Assembly (NCBI GenBank): GCA_030762895.1
Contig: CM061065.1
Location: 69,424,200-69,488,199, forward strand
DNA length: 64,000 bases
Direction: 5' to 3'
Source: Sophora flavescens
Taxonomy: Eukaryota; Streptophyta; Magnoliopsida; Fabales; Fabaceae
The notes beneath the pieces are model-generated. The model was not told the origin of the DNA, searched no databases, and worked only from the letters and a program-made list of their open reading frames with translations. The first letter of the stretch is position 1. Each line of letters begins with the position of its first letter. Made by a program: the position numbers and the translations under genes. This document shows positions 43,291 through 54,186 of this stretch, one piece after another.

Positions 43291-44046
43291 GTAAGTGTTT
43301 CTGTTGAAATGAACATATTTGTATTGGGATTGAGATTTCATGAGGAACCTATAGGTACCAAATTTAATTATCCAAATCTAGATTACTTCACTACTATAAC
43401 CTCAAGTACTCAACCACTAATGAGAAATTATCTTTGCCAATAACATAATTGGACAAAATATAGAGTAATTCCTTAAGCCAATCTGTTCATATCTCACTAG
43501 TCAAGAGTATAAGCTTGCAGTTCCTATGAAAGGTTAAGTTACAAAAGAACCATAAAACAGATGGAAGTAATGCTTCCTTAGCAGAAGAATATGGGGTCAG
43601 ACATCTAATAATAGGCCAAAAAATACGCAGATGAATGCACCAAGTGCCATCAAATTGGAACTAACCATTCACTGCACAGACACCATCCAAAAAACCAGCT
43701 ATAAAGAACAAGGCATACATATTACATACCCACAAACCAGCTATAATCGTTTGCTGAGGAAACCCAGTTCAAAGAAGAGAAGAAAAGATCCAAACCCACT
43801 TAAAGAATTTTAAACAAAAATAAAATTGCAAACTTTAATAACACTTTTGAATGACAACATAAACTTTTTTCATATGACTATGACAACAAATTGGGATTAT
43901 TAGCAGAAGCACACTGATATGGAATAAAATGTTTCAGGTACCTTAGCATTCAATAGTAAGTTGTATAGAGTGATATCTATAATGCCTTTGCAGCACATGA
44001 TTAGAGCCAATGCAAAAGAATCCCAGAATTGAATATCAAAGTGAAT
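43291..44046. other. intron-like and unassigned sequence in CACTA-2
   Basis: AT-rich, no recognisable exon. It probably contains the flanking introns of the two captured genes and their junction. Confidence 0.35.
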
Positions 44047-44277
44047 TTATGGTAAAATGGTTCCTACAAACTTTCCTATATAGCATGCAAGTATGATAGC
44101 CTCTACACTTGCAGGCCTTATTCCTGCTAATGAAGGAACACCAGTACTGAGCCCACTAATTGTACAGTAAGCTGGAACAATCAATGTAGAACCAACCACA
44201 TCAAGCCTTTCTGTAAGAACAGTACCTAAAGGGAGACCATCTGGTAAGATCACACCAAAGATAGTATAGATGCTCAT
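44047..44277 (-). pseudogene. captured CHX-type cation/H+ exchanger fragment
   Basis: Minus-strand frame of 76 codons: YTIFGVILPDGLPLGTVLTE, RLDVVGSTLIVPAYCTISGL, ASVEAIILACYIGKFVGTIL. The FG-(V/L)-P-G-PLG-LxE(R/K)L pattern followed by a 'P-x-x-xISGL' helix is the central antiporter domain of plant CHX proteins (CPA2 family), membrane K+/H+ exchangers. Only about a tenth of a CHX protein is present, and the frame is closed on both sides. Confidence 0.7.
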
Positions 44278-44599
44278 TTGCTATAGGAATTACTAATAGA
44301 GAGTCTAGACACAAACAGATTTTACAAGGGGATGTTAACATCAAAGAGTATTATTTTCAGTTTTTCACAACCACATACACCTATAGATTCTTACCATTTC
44401 CTAAAGCAAAACTCACTTAATGATTATTTAAAAAAATACCAACAATCCCTCATAGAAAGTAAAATCAGACTGAAACAGGTTCAGAGAGGCTATAGCAGAA
44501 CAATCTTTGATATTCAAAGGGAAGGTAATTCAGAATTTGAAATCAATTTGGGGTTAGGGTTACAACTTTCAGATTAATTTGGGGGAAAATCAATCTAAG

Positions 44600-45110
44600 A
44601 GTGAATGAGTAAAATATCACTCACCAAACAGAGAAGGAGAAGAGATGGAGTGGATGGTCGCTCGACTTTCTCCGTCACGGCGACGCTGATGGAGACGACG
44701 CGGCAACAACGGATGTTGAAGGTTTCTGTAACAACCAAGACTAAAAGAGAAGGGGGTAAGCTTCAAGGAAGGACAAGGAAGACTGAAATGAACATAATAA
44801 TGGTGGAAACCACCATAAACGGCGGCGAGGAGCGCTTACAGCGGCGGGGCGAAGGGGTTCGACGCAAGACGGCGACCAGACGCGAGCGATGGGTGGCGGC
44901 GCAACTGGATAGGCGAACCAGACGCGGTCTTCTCCTCCTTGCGTTGGCGAGCGGCGGCCGGAGCTCCCTAGGTGGTGGGGGGGTTAAGGAGGAGAGAAAT
45001 GGAGTTGAGAGAGAAATAAGAGGAAAATGGGTTTTCTGTTGAGGAGGAAGGGTTATGAGAGTCGCAGGAGCTAGGGAGAGGGAGATGGTCGCGTGAAATT
45101 TTCGAGAGTG
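44600..45110. other. GC-rich segment inside CACTA-2
   Basis: Markedly GC-rich compared with its surroundings. It holds an Arg-rich low-complexity ORF (44605-45042) that I do not consider a gene. It may be the promoter or 5' end of another captured gene. Confidence 0.35.
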
Positions 45111-45127
45111 CGGTGTGGGAGGAACAA

Positions 45128-45437
45128 TTATTTTTAGGGTAAGGAATATATAGTGCTTCCTTGTAGAGCGCTATCTTAGGTAATGAATAGATAGCGCTTC
45201 CTCGAACAAGCACTATCTATTAATCCCAAAAAGATAGCGCTTCCTTAAGTAAGAGCTATCTATTCCTACCAAACAACTTTTAGTAGCGCTTCCTTGGGGA
45301 AACGTTGTCTTAGTTTATATCTAAGATAGCGCTTCCTTAAGGAAGTGCTATTAAACGTCTTCCGCCTCTCTTTTAATAGCATTTCAGTCAGAAACGCTAT
45401 TTAAGATGCGCTATTAAAACCTTTTTCTGTAGTAGTG
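45128..45437. repeat. CACTA-2 subterminal repeats (distal side)
   Basis: GATAGCGCTTCCT and AGCGCTATC words in both orientations, corresponding to 32210-32520 of CACTA-1. Confidence 0.75.
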
Positions 45438-46613
45438 TCACTTGATAACTCTTAGAAATAAGAGTTATCTATATCCTTTTAGCTAGAACTGTTGTTAAAT
45501 TTGAGTGTTTAATGTGATAGTTTTGAGTGTTTTTAGCAATTTGGTGAATAGGTGTTAGTATTTTGGTTTTAGATAATTATTCTACTGTTAGGTTGTAAAA
45601 ATATGCTTATGATGTTTTGCACGTTCTATAGGTAATTGCTATAGCGCACTCAATTTGCTTCTAGGAAATTGCTCCACAACTGTTGCAGCATCTGTGCACC
45701 ATGATGTCCTTCAGATAAGGACAAAGGACTAGGACACCTTTTTCTCTCTCCTGCTTGATGTGCTCCTATTGGTCAGGCGTGGGCCAGACACGCGCCTAGG
45801 GATCCGGATTTCTACATTTTTGCAAATGGGCCAGGGACTAGAATTTAATAATATTAAAGGTTGACCCAAAAAGGATTAAAGAGAATATAATCCTTAGCAA
45901 CCCTAGGAATGGACACACCTCATTATTCTTGACACAATTCGGAATCCTCTGGCCTAGGGAGCAGCCGCAAGTCATTTCTTCCTCTCCATAGTTCTGCGTT
46001 TTCATTTCCCCATTGTAATGAACTTTCTTCCATTTTTATCTTTATTTCTTGGTTTGTATAAGCTTATTATAAGCTAAACTTGCTGTGGCTATGGGTATGT
46101 AACCTTGTAATGGATGTTTAGCTGAATTTATGTGAAGTTATGCTGTTGCATTTTCTCTTATCTTGCGTGTACTATTATTTATTTTAGCTTGATCAACTTA
46201 AGTAAATATTTAGTTTGCTGAGCTTGGAAAAGCTAAGTAAAGTGGAACTAGTTAAGAGATAAGGATTAAGTCATTAATTGAAAAATTAATAGATGTTGAA
46301 TGGATTAGGAATAATCATTCAAGTCCTTAAGCTAGATGGAACATGCTTATTAAGAAGAGGGTGTAATTAATATGAATCTAGGAATATAATGCAATTTAAT
46401 GAACCTTATCTTTTAAGTGTTGGAAAACACAAACTTCATTTCCTGGAGTTCAATGCTGCAGCATACGCAGAGTATGACATAGGCTAAGCAGAAATTACTT
46501 GGAGAGCATACCTATAGTTGTCTTCTCATCTTTGATTTCAACACTTCAATCAATCTCTAGGTCTTTAACTTTGTTTCTTTTACGCTATTTTATTATTGAA
46601 CATTGTCACTACA

Positions 46614-48229
46614 TGATGTATGGCGTAAGTCGACGTGCGACGACGCTCGTGCGAATCCGGCAAGTGTACCGGACTGCAGTCAAGTAATAAAAGATATCGA
46701 ACCCACAGAGACTGTGTTCCCGAATCGCAATGAATTTCGAATCGATTAAGTTCTGGACTTTTTAGAGAGGGTTTTGAAATTGGTTTTTGAATTGAAAGAT
46801 AGATGAGCAGAGAACAATTAAAACAGAAAACAATTGTTTGTGGGGTTTTTGATTTAAAACGGATTCCTAGGGATTTGGGTTACCTTTGAGGCTGTTTATG
46901 TTGCTAACAGATTTACCTTTGTTGATTACTGAAATTGCCTTGAAGGCGAGTTTATCCTCTGATAGCTTAAGCTCCCTCTCGGGTTACAAAAGCCGTGCCC
47001 AATTGACCCGACCCCTACTCTCGTGGTAGTCGATCCCAGATTGGACCCTTTGCGTTCCGTGACAACTCGTTGCTCCTCGAGGGACGGCTTCTAACTCTCG
47101 TGATTTCAGTCCCAAGTCTGACTTCTATAGGTCCGACACCTAGGTTCACCGCTAGGTTCCTCCCTATAATGTCTCGGTCATGCAAATAACCTAAGTTCAC
47201 CGCTAGGTTCCTCCTTGGATCATTCACATCTCACAAACTAGTGGCTGCCGGGCTTTACGAGTGAATCACCCTAGAGATCCTAAGTTCACCGTTGGGTTCC
47301 TCCTTAGAACGTCTATGTCACGTAAATAAACGGTTGCCGAAATTTATGAGTGATTAACACACTAGAAATCAGATCTAAAACAATTCGTAATTAACAAAGA
47401 TTTTACATCGAATTTACATCATAAACAAACCTTGGGCAGAGCCCTAATCCCTAGAAACTAAGCCACTACTCCAGTCTTGCCATGGAGATGACAAGCTGGG
47501 TTGACAACATAATAAAAATCAGAAAAGAGAAGAGAGGAGGAGAAGAGAAGAGATCCTAAATCTATGCCTAGAGTAGTAGCCCCCAATATGTTGATTGCCC
47601 TCCTATCATCCCTGTATCTGATGCCTTGGTCCATATTTATAGAAATGGGGAAGTTAGAGTCCCAAACCAACTCAAAATCTGATCTATTTCGGTTTCTTCA
47701 GGTCCAAGTAATGCGCGTCACGGCCGTGATGGCCATCACGGCCTGGCCGTGACGGTCTCTGCCTCTGGCACCTTTGGAAAGTCCGGTTTCTCGCGGGGCG
47801 AGAATGTGCTCGCGTCGCGAGCCCTCTGTTTCATGGCCGTGAAGAATTTCATGGCAGGGCCGTGATGTGCTCTGACTTTTGGTGGTTTTGGGTCACGGCC
47901 GTGATGGCTATCACGGCCAGGCCGTGATGACTCGACTTGACCTTTCTTCTTTTTCAGTTTTGCTCGATCATGGCCGTGATGGGCATCACGGCTAGGCCGT
48001 GATGGGCTCTGTTTGGCTCATTTTCTTCAGTTTTAAAGCTCCATCTTCATCCAAACTTCATCATGGTTGATCTTGAGCAATTTACCCTTTATATCTGCAA
48101 AACAACACACGAAAACCGCCTTACCCGTTCCAAAGGAAAATTAACCTAAAATCTAATAAAAATATGCCTAAACTACATGAAAATGCATGCAAAATGATAG
48201 ACAAAGATGATGTGGAATCACACTCATCA
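46614..48229 (-). repeat. E3 3' LTR (1616 bp)
   Basis: TGATGTATGGCG...ACACTCATCA. It contains three spaced copies of CCTAAGTTCACCGCTAGGTT-like sequence (about 47140-47300) and, at 47710-48010, an array of the palindrome TCACGGCCGTGA with variants. ORFs across these repeats (for example 47015-47227) are shadows. Confidence 0.92.
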
Positions 48230-50009
48230 AATCACCCCAAGCTTAAAACTTTGCTTTTCCTCAAGCAATTACTCAGGCCATAAGATATAAATCTTTCAAA
48301 GCATGGATAGTGAACTAAGAACCCTAGAAGCTAATCCAAGTGATAAGCATATTCAATAAGCATTTAAGAGATAATCAATTTCTAGTCCAATTAGAAGCTT
48401 AGGTTTTTTTTCAAGTTCATGTCCTCACTGATTTGGGCACTCATCTCACCTCACTCAAGTGTTTTAGGGTTTATGACAATTCACTCCATTTCCTCAAGTA
48501 AAGTATTTTACCATAGGCTTGACTTTTAACCAAATCTCTACTTTATTTAAGAAAACACTTAAGAATCAAGAGGTCTTTTCCTTTGGTTGTAATGTGACCA
48601 TGGGATTTATTGTTAGGTGGGAAAATCAAAGAAAGGGAATTTTCAAGAAGGCTAGATAGATTATCAAACATTACAAAGTATGACACCTTCTAAAATACCT
48701 TTTGGGGGCTTTGATTTACTTTTTCCACCTTTCTTCCTTCTATTATATTTTTTTTCTTCTTTTTTTTTTCTTTTCATTTCTCACTTTCTTTGTCATCCCC
48801 TTCTTCATTTTTTTTTTCTGTTTATTTCATTTTTACTTGTTTGGAGAAGGGGAGCTTTTTAGCTCAAGAGAAATATTTTCATCCCATTCTTTTTCCAACT
48901 ACCATTTTGCCCTTTTTGTAATACTTTAAAAGGTGCCATACCAAACATTATTTATCAAATTAATTCATGGTACCAAGAAAAGTATTTTTTTCTTTAGGCT
49001 CAAAATTGGGCAACTAAGGGGTAGCATTTATCATTCAAAGCTCGGGAGGCCGGAAAAATACCTAGTGCCTCAATCATTTCCAAAAATGTTTTCAAAAATT
49101 TTTAAGTTTTGAAATGGTTTCAAGTCAAGTTCTAGAAAACACAGTCTATGAGGAATTAAATCACTCTATCACAAGAAATGGGGTAGATTTAGTGAATACC
49201 CCTTTTGGCTCAAAATCTTACATTTAGTAGTTCAAAAATCAGTGAGGTACACAAGTCAAAGGAACCACATGCTAATTATCAACTATCAAATGACTATCTC
49301 AAGAAATTTCATTTTTAGCCATATCACAAGAATAATGAAAAATTGGGTTCAAAATTCACTATCTCAATTCATTTGGCTCCAAGTTCTTACAATCGGATGC
49401 ATGTTCTAAGTGAGGGGAAATCTAGAGAATGTGATCATACCAATCTATGCCTATGTGAATGCAATATGAATGCAACAATGCAAATGCAAAAATAAATACC
49501 CCTACCCCAAGCTTGATAACTTACATTGTCTCCAATGTAAATAATCAAGTCGGAGAGAGGAGAAAAATTGGAACAACTTACCGAGTCGGTAGCGGGTGTT
49601 GGCTTCACATTCCAGTCAAAATTTGGGTAGAAATTTTATCACGGCCGTGAGGCTCATCACGGCTAGGCCGTGATCGTTTCTGGTCCTCAGGAGTTGCCCT
49701 GTCACGGCCGTGATCTACATCACGGCTAGGCCGTGATGCTCTCTGACCTCGGCATCCTACTCATCACGCCAGTGATGGTTGTCACGGCTAGGCCGTGATC
49801 CTTTCTGTGCTCTTGTTTAGTTCATCACGGCCGTGACCACTGTCACGGCCGGGGCGTGATGGCCTCTGACTTTATCTTTTTCATTGCTCTTCTTCTCTTT
49901 CTCAACCTGAAAACACTAGACAAACCTATTAATAATATCTTTGCCTCTTGATCTTCTCAAATTATTCAAGAGGTTAATTCAAAAACAAAAGGAAAAAGGG
50001 AAAGAAAAA
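48230..50009 (-). other. E3 3' non-coding module
   Basis: Sense order: TCACGGCCGTGA words (complement of 49639-49862), PPT-like TACCCCAAGCTT (49501), purine-rich tract (complement of 48715-48880), conserved box 48571-48593 (AGGTCTTTTC...GTTGTAATG), hairpin TTGCTTTTCCTCAAGCAA (48251-48268), polypurine tract next to the LTR. No genes; ORFs through the T-rich part are low complexity. Confidence 0.7.
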
Positions 50010-50027
50010 CTTGGGTTGCCTCCCAAG
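50010..50027 (-). other. E3 GGAGGCAACCC stem-loop
   Basis: Sense CTTGGGAGGCAACCCAAG: perfect six-base arms and an AGGCAA loop. Directly after the coding region, as in E1 (9624-9641), with AAGCGCTT just before it. Confidence 0.7.
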
Positions 50028-50070
50028 AAGCGCTTATTTATGGTCTTAAGCTTGACCATACTTCCTCAAG

Positions 50071-51240
50071 TCAACCGGGGTCGGCTGGGCGTAGAAGTGC
50101 AGGAACACTTCTTTTCCATGGAGCTCCTTCAAATAGCCGTTTCTGCTCATACGGCCAGTAACGCTTCCGCTTTGCTCTTTTCTCTCGGAGCTTCCTAGCC
50201 TTCCTTCCTCCCGACGGAAGTATTGTTTCTGCATGGACAGCAATTCCAACTTCACCACTGGGTGCATCTCCAACCATGCATATCTTTGGGGTTGCTTCCA
50301 TGCTAAGTTCTTTCTCTACCGCTGGAGACGTTACATCAATTCTGCACACATGGCTCTCAAAAGGAGGGTTGTTACAAGAGTTAGTCAACTGAAAATTTAC
50401 CCTACCTTCCTCTACATTTAGAGAGAGTTTGCCATTCCTTACGTCTATTAATGCTCCAGCGGTTGCCAAGAATGGCCTTCCTAAAATGATGGGGAATTTA
50501 GAATTCCCTTTCATGTCCAATACCAGGAAGTCGGTAGGGATGAGAATTTTCCCTACCTTTACAGGAACATTCTCTAGTATGCCTAGAGGAGTCCTAGTTG
50601 AGCCATCCGCAATTTGTAAGGGGAATTTGAATGGTCTCAACTCTTTGCTTCCCAACCTTTCCATGATAGTGAGGGACATCAAGCTCGTGCTAGCCCCTAG
50701 GTCACATAAGGCTTGGTCAACTTGCAGTTGTTCGATCGAGCAAGCGATGGAGAAACTACCTGGGTCTTTCAGTTTAGTAGGCATTTTAGTCTCTACATCT
50801 ACTTGCTTTTTCCCGACCAACCTTTGTGGGAAAGGTATCGGGGTTGGTACGGTGGTGGAGGGACATATTTCTGTTCGACTCTTCCTTTTCGCTCGTGTCC
50901 TCCTCCTCCGTTCCACGTCCATTTCAGCTACCCCCACCCCAAGCTTATCATCCCTCAAGTGTATGACATTGCAATGCTCATTGGGATTTGCTTGGGTTGC
51001 CCCGGAATGGACCCTTAGGTCTCGAGCACGTGATGGCTTGTTGGGCAATCTGGGTTTCTAGCATCTTGTTATGAGTTGCTAAGTTGTCTACCTTAGATGC
51101 TAGATCCTTTATTGCCTCACTCACTGCCCTTCCTTGTTGTCTAAACTCCTCATTCTGTTTTGTCTGAGTTTCGACAAAACTTTCAAATAAAGTCTCGAGT
51201 TTAGATCTCTGTGCACGAGGGTACCCCTGTCTTTGTTCTC
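50071..51240 (-). pseudogene. E3 gag linker and aspartic protease
   Basis: The frame 50978-51240 carries the coiled linker (LETLFESFVETQTKQNEEFR, LETQIAQQA). After a further frame change near 51010 the frame 50071-51048 holds NEHCNVIHLRD (the LRSGK-type position) and the retropepsin: QALCDLGASTSLMSLTIMER with the DLGAS active site, KFPIILGRPFLATAGALIDV and GKLSLNVEEGRVNF. A basic tail (KARKLREKRAKRKRYWPYEQ) follows. In a full element RT would come next. Coding ends just before the hairpin at 50010-50027. Confidence 0.85.
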
Positions 51241-51512
51241 TTATTACCTTGACCTTCTTGGAGCTCATGATTAAGCGTGTTGCTGTAGTTGCCGTAGGAG
51301 AGGTAAGGGTTGTTCCTTCTTTGGTTGTAGGGATTTGGGGGAGCATAGTTGGGCAACTTCGGGTTCGTATCATAGTAGTTGTTACAAGAATTCACTTGCT
51401 CTCCCGAAGCGCCGGATCCATGTGGGCATCCCATCATGTCATGTCCCTGCATTCCACAAATCTCACAAACAAGGTTAGTAGCACCTAATGCACTCACATT
51501 AGCTCTTTCCAA
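51201..51512 (-). pseudogene. gag: E3 gag zinc knuckle and Asn/Tyr-rich spacer
   Basis: CEICGMQGHDMMGC (CX2CX4HX4C) lies at residues 16-29, followed by a spacer rich in Asn, Pro and Tyr (PKLPNYAPPNPYNQRRNNPY). Continuous in sense with gag apart from a one-base frame change. It ends at 51201; coding resumes in another frame at about 51240. Confidence 0.75.
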
Positions 51513-52396
51513 ACTCGATCAAAACGTTTATTAAGTGAGTCTATCTTTGACATAATAAGATCTGTGCTATTTACCTCAAACTTACCCCCCGAAATCTTGT
51601 TCGGGTTATTACCTCTTTCGGATCCCCATTGGTGGTAGTTGGTGGCGACATTCTCGATGATGTTGAATGCCTCAGTGAGAGGCCTATTCATAAACGCTCC
51701 ACCGGCTGCAGAATCTAGTGACACCTTCGAAGAGTAGTCTAATCCGTTATAGAAGGTGTGCACTATTAACCACCTCTCGAGTCCGTGATGTGGGCACGAA
51801 TCAATAAGTCCCTTGTATCGATCCCAAGCTTCCGATAATGATTCTCCGTCTTTTTGGAAGAAGCCGGTGATCTGGGTTCTTATGTAGGCCGTCTTGGATG
51901 GAGGGAAGAATTTCTCCAAGAACGCCTGCTCCAATTGGTCCCAAGTGGTCAAAGTGTTAGCGGGAATTTGCTTAAGCCAGGCCTTCGCCTTTCCAGTGAG
52001 AGATGAGGGGAACAGTCTCAAACGCACAACATCGACTGAGGCTCCATGAATCCGGATTGCGTCGGTGAACTCTAAGAATGTTTCTATGTGATCGGTTGGG
52101 TCCTCCGAAGGCAATCCTCCGAATTGATGTTGCCTAATCATGTTGATTAGCATGGGCGGTATGGTATAGTTTTCCGCCTCAATCTCTGGCCTTGCAATCC
52201 CAGTTCGCAAGCCTCTCGCATTTGGGGCTACGTAGTCCTTCAAAGGCTTTGTATCCGGTTGATTCGCCATGAGTGGAATGGGACTCAACCTTTCTCCCTC
52301 TCTTTGTAGTCTTCTACGTCGGTGGAAGGTCCCCTCGATCTCTGGATCAATCTCACTAAGGCTCCCAAGACTTAGAGATCTTTGCATATAACACAC
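51494..52396 (-). CDS. gag: E3 gag (capsid), about 258-300 aa
   Basis: Open on the minus strand from 52396; the ATG at residue 43 (MANQPDTKPLKDYVAPNARG) is the likelier start. Residues 90-230 form a Retrotrans_gag domain: QHQFGGLPSEDPTDHIETFL, LRLFPSSLTGKAKAWLKQIP, WDQLEQAFLEKFFPPSKTAY, GESLSEAWDRYKGLIDSCPH. Capsid protein; same architecture as E1 gag. The frame stops at 51494, and the zinc knuckle follows after a frame change near 51505, so either a frameshift mutation or programmed shifting separates them. Confidence 0.85.
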   Translation of the reverse strand: MCYMQRSLSLGSLSEIDPEIEGTFHRRRRLQREGERLSPIPLMANQPDTKPLKDYVAPNARGLRTGIARPEIEAENYTIPPMLINMIRQHQFGGLPSEDPTDHIETFLEFTDAIRIHGASVDVVRLRLFPSSLTGKAKAWLKQIPANTLTTWDQLEQAFLEKFFPPSKTAYIRTQITGFFQKDGESLSEAWDRYKGLIDSCPHHGLERWLIVHTFYNGLDYSSKVSLDSAAGGAFMNRPLTEAFNIIENVATNYHQWGSERGNNPNKISGGKFEVNSTDLIMSKIDSLNKRFDRVWKELM

Positions 52397-52544
52397 AGAG
52401 AGATGGATACAATAGAAGGAAAAGAATTATTTTTTTTTTTTGATTTTTTTTTTTAATTTTTAAATTTCAGAATTAAAATTCAAATAGAAATAAAAGGGTC
52501 CAGAAAAATCAATTCAAAATCTAATTGAAATTCGAAAAGGCACA

Positions 52545-52563
52545 GTCCCCGGCAACGGCGCCA
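52545..52563 (-). other. E3 tRNA-Asp primer-binding site
   Basis: Sense TGGCGCCGTTGCCGGGGAC, exact; six bases from the LTR. Confidence 0.88.
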
Positions 52564-52569
52564 AAAACT

Positions 52570-54186
52570 TGATGTATGGCGTAAGTCGACGTGCGACGAC
52601 GCTCGTGCGAATCCGGCAAGTGTACCGGACTGCCGTCAAGTAATAAAAGATATCGAACCCACAGAGACTGTGTTCCCGAATCGCAATGAATTTCGAATCG
52701 ATTAAGTTCTGGACTTTTTAGAGAGGGTTTTGAAATTGGTTTTTGAATTGAAAGATAGATGAGCAGAGAACAATTAAAACAGAAAACAATTGTTTGTGGG
52801 GTTTTTGATTTAAAACGGATTCCTAGGGATTTGGGTTACCTTTGAGGCTGTTTATGTTGCTAACAGATTTACCTTTGTTGATTACCGAAATTGCCTTGAA
52901 GGCGAGTTTATCCTCTGATAGCTTAAGCTCCCTCTCGGGTTACAAAAGCCGTGCCCAATTGACCCGACCCCTACTCTCGTGGTAGTCGATCCCAGATTGG
53001 ACCCTTTGCGTTACGTGACAACTCGTTGCTCCTCGAGGGACGGCTTCTAACTCTCGTGATTTCAGTCCCAAGTCTGACTTCTATAGGTCCGACACCTAGG
53101 TTCACCGCTAGGTTCCTCCCTATAATGTCTCGGTCATGCAAATAACCTAAGTTCACCGCTAGGTTCCTCCTTGGATCATTCACATCTCACAAACTAGTGG
53201 CTGCCGGGCTTTACGAGTGAATCACCCTAGAGATCCTAAGTTCACCGTTGGGTTCCTCCTTAGAACGTCTATGTCACGTAAATAAACGGTTGCCGAAATT
53301 TATGAGTGATTAACACACTAGAAATCAGATCTAAAACAATTCGTAATTAACAAAGATTTTACATCGAATTTACATCATAAACAAACCTCGGGCAGAGCCC
53401 TAATCCCTAGAAACTAAGCCACTACTCCAGTCTTGCCATGGAGATGACAAGCTGGGTTGACAACATAATAAAAATCAGAAAAGAGAAGAGAGGAGGAGAA
53501 GAGAAGAGATCCTAAATCTATGCCTAGAGTAGTAGCCCCCAATATGTTGATTGCCCTCCTATCATCCCCCAGATCTGATGCCTTGGTCCATATTTATAGA
53601 AATGGGGAAGTTAGAGTCCCAAACCAACTCAAAATCTGATCTATTTCGGTTTCTTCAGGTCCAAGTAATGCGCGTCACGGCCGTGATGGCCATCACGGCC
53701 TGGCCGTGACGGTCTCTGCCTCTGGCACCTTTGGAAAGTCCGGTTTCTCGCGGGGCGAGAATGTGCTCGCGTCGCGAGCCCTCTGTTTCATGGCCGTGAA
53801 GAATTTCATGGCAGGGCCGTGATGTGCTCTGACTTTTGGTGGTTTTGGGTCACGGCCGTGATGGCTATCACGGCCAGCCGTGACGCACTCGACTTCACCT
53901 TTCTTCTTTTTCAGTTTTGCTCGATCATGGCCGTGATGGGCATCACGGCTAGGCCGTGATGGGCTCTGTTTGGCTCATTTTCTTCAGTTTTAAAGCTCCA
54001 TCTTCATCCAAACTTCATCATGGTTGATCTTGAGCAATTTACCCTTTATATCTGCAAAACAACACACGAAAACCGCCTTACCCGTTCCAAAGGAAAATTA
54101 ACCTAAAATCTAATAAAAATATGCCTAAACTACATGAAAATGCATGCAAAATGATAGACAAAGATGATGTGGAATCACACTCATCA
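52570..54186 (-). repeat. E3 5' LTR (1617 bp)
   Basis: Near-identical to 46614-48229. Differences include one around the word CTGTATCTG/CCAGATCTG and one in a TCACGGCCGTGA-type word. Confidence 0.92.

Larger units (their letters stand above)
41258..45437 (-). mobile_element. CACTA-2: deleted, gene-capturing CACTA element
   Basis: Ends CACTACTACAGAAAAGGGC (41258) and TTTTTCTGTAGTAGTG (45437) with a perfect 3-bp TCA target duplication (41255-41257, 45438-45440). Its 41258-42255 region is the inverted counterpart of 39050-40139 of CACTA-1, so it lies in the opposite orientation. The element's own genes are reduced to a 19-codon fusion ORF. The rest is captured SLC35F and CHX pieces and a GC-rich segment. 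Confidence 0.9.
46614..54186 (-). mobile_element. E3: young non-autonomous Ty3-gypsy element (gag-protease only)
   Basis: Complete 7573-bp element on the minus strand. LTRs 46614-48229 and 52570-54186, exact tRNA-Asp primer site 52545-52563, polypurine tract at the complement of 48234-48245, and a perfect CTACA target duplication (46609-46613, 54187-54191). The LTRs differ at about ten places by eye, so insertion is recent. The interior codes for gag and a retropepsin only; between the protease and the 3' LTR there is no RT, RNase H or integrase, just the non-coding module shared with E1 and E2. Confidence 0.93.

Noticed and set aside
44605..45042. 145-aa Arg-rich ORF in CACTA-2
   Set aside because: GC-rich, compositionally biased, overlapped by an ORF on the other strand; no family recognised.
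47015..47227. 70-aa ORF, identical copy at 52971-53183
   Set aside because: LTR sequence of E3; the peptide repeats (NLAVNLG) come from the CCTAAGTTCACCG direct repeats.
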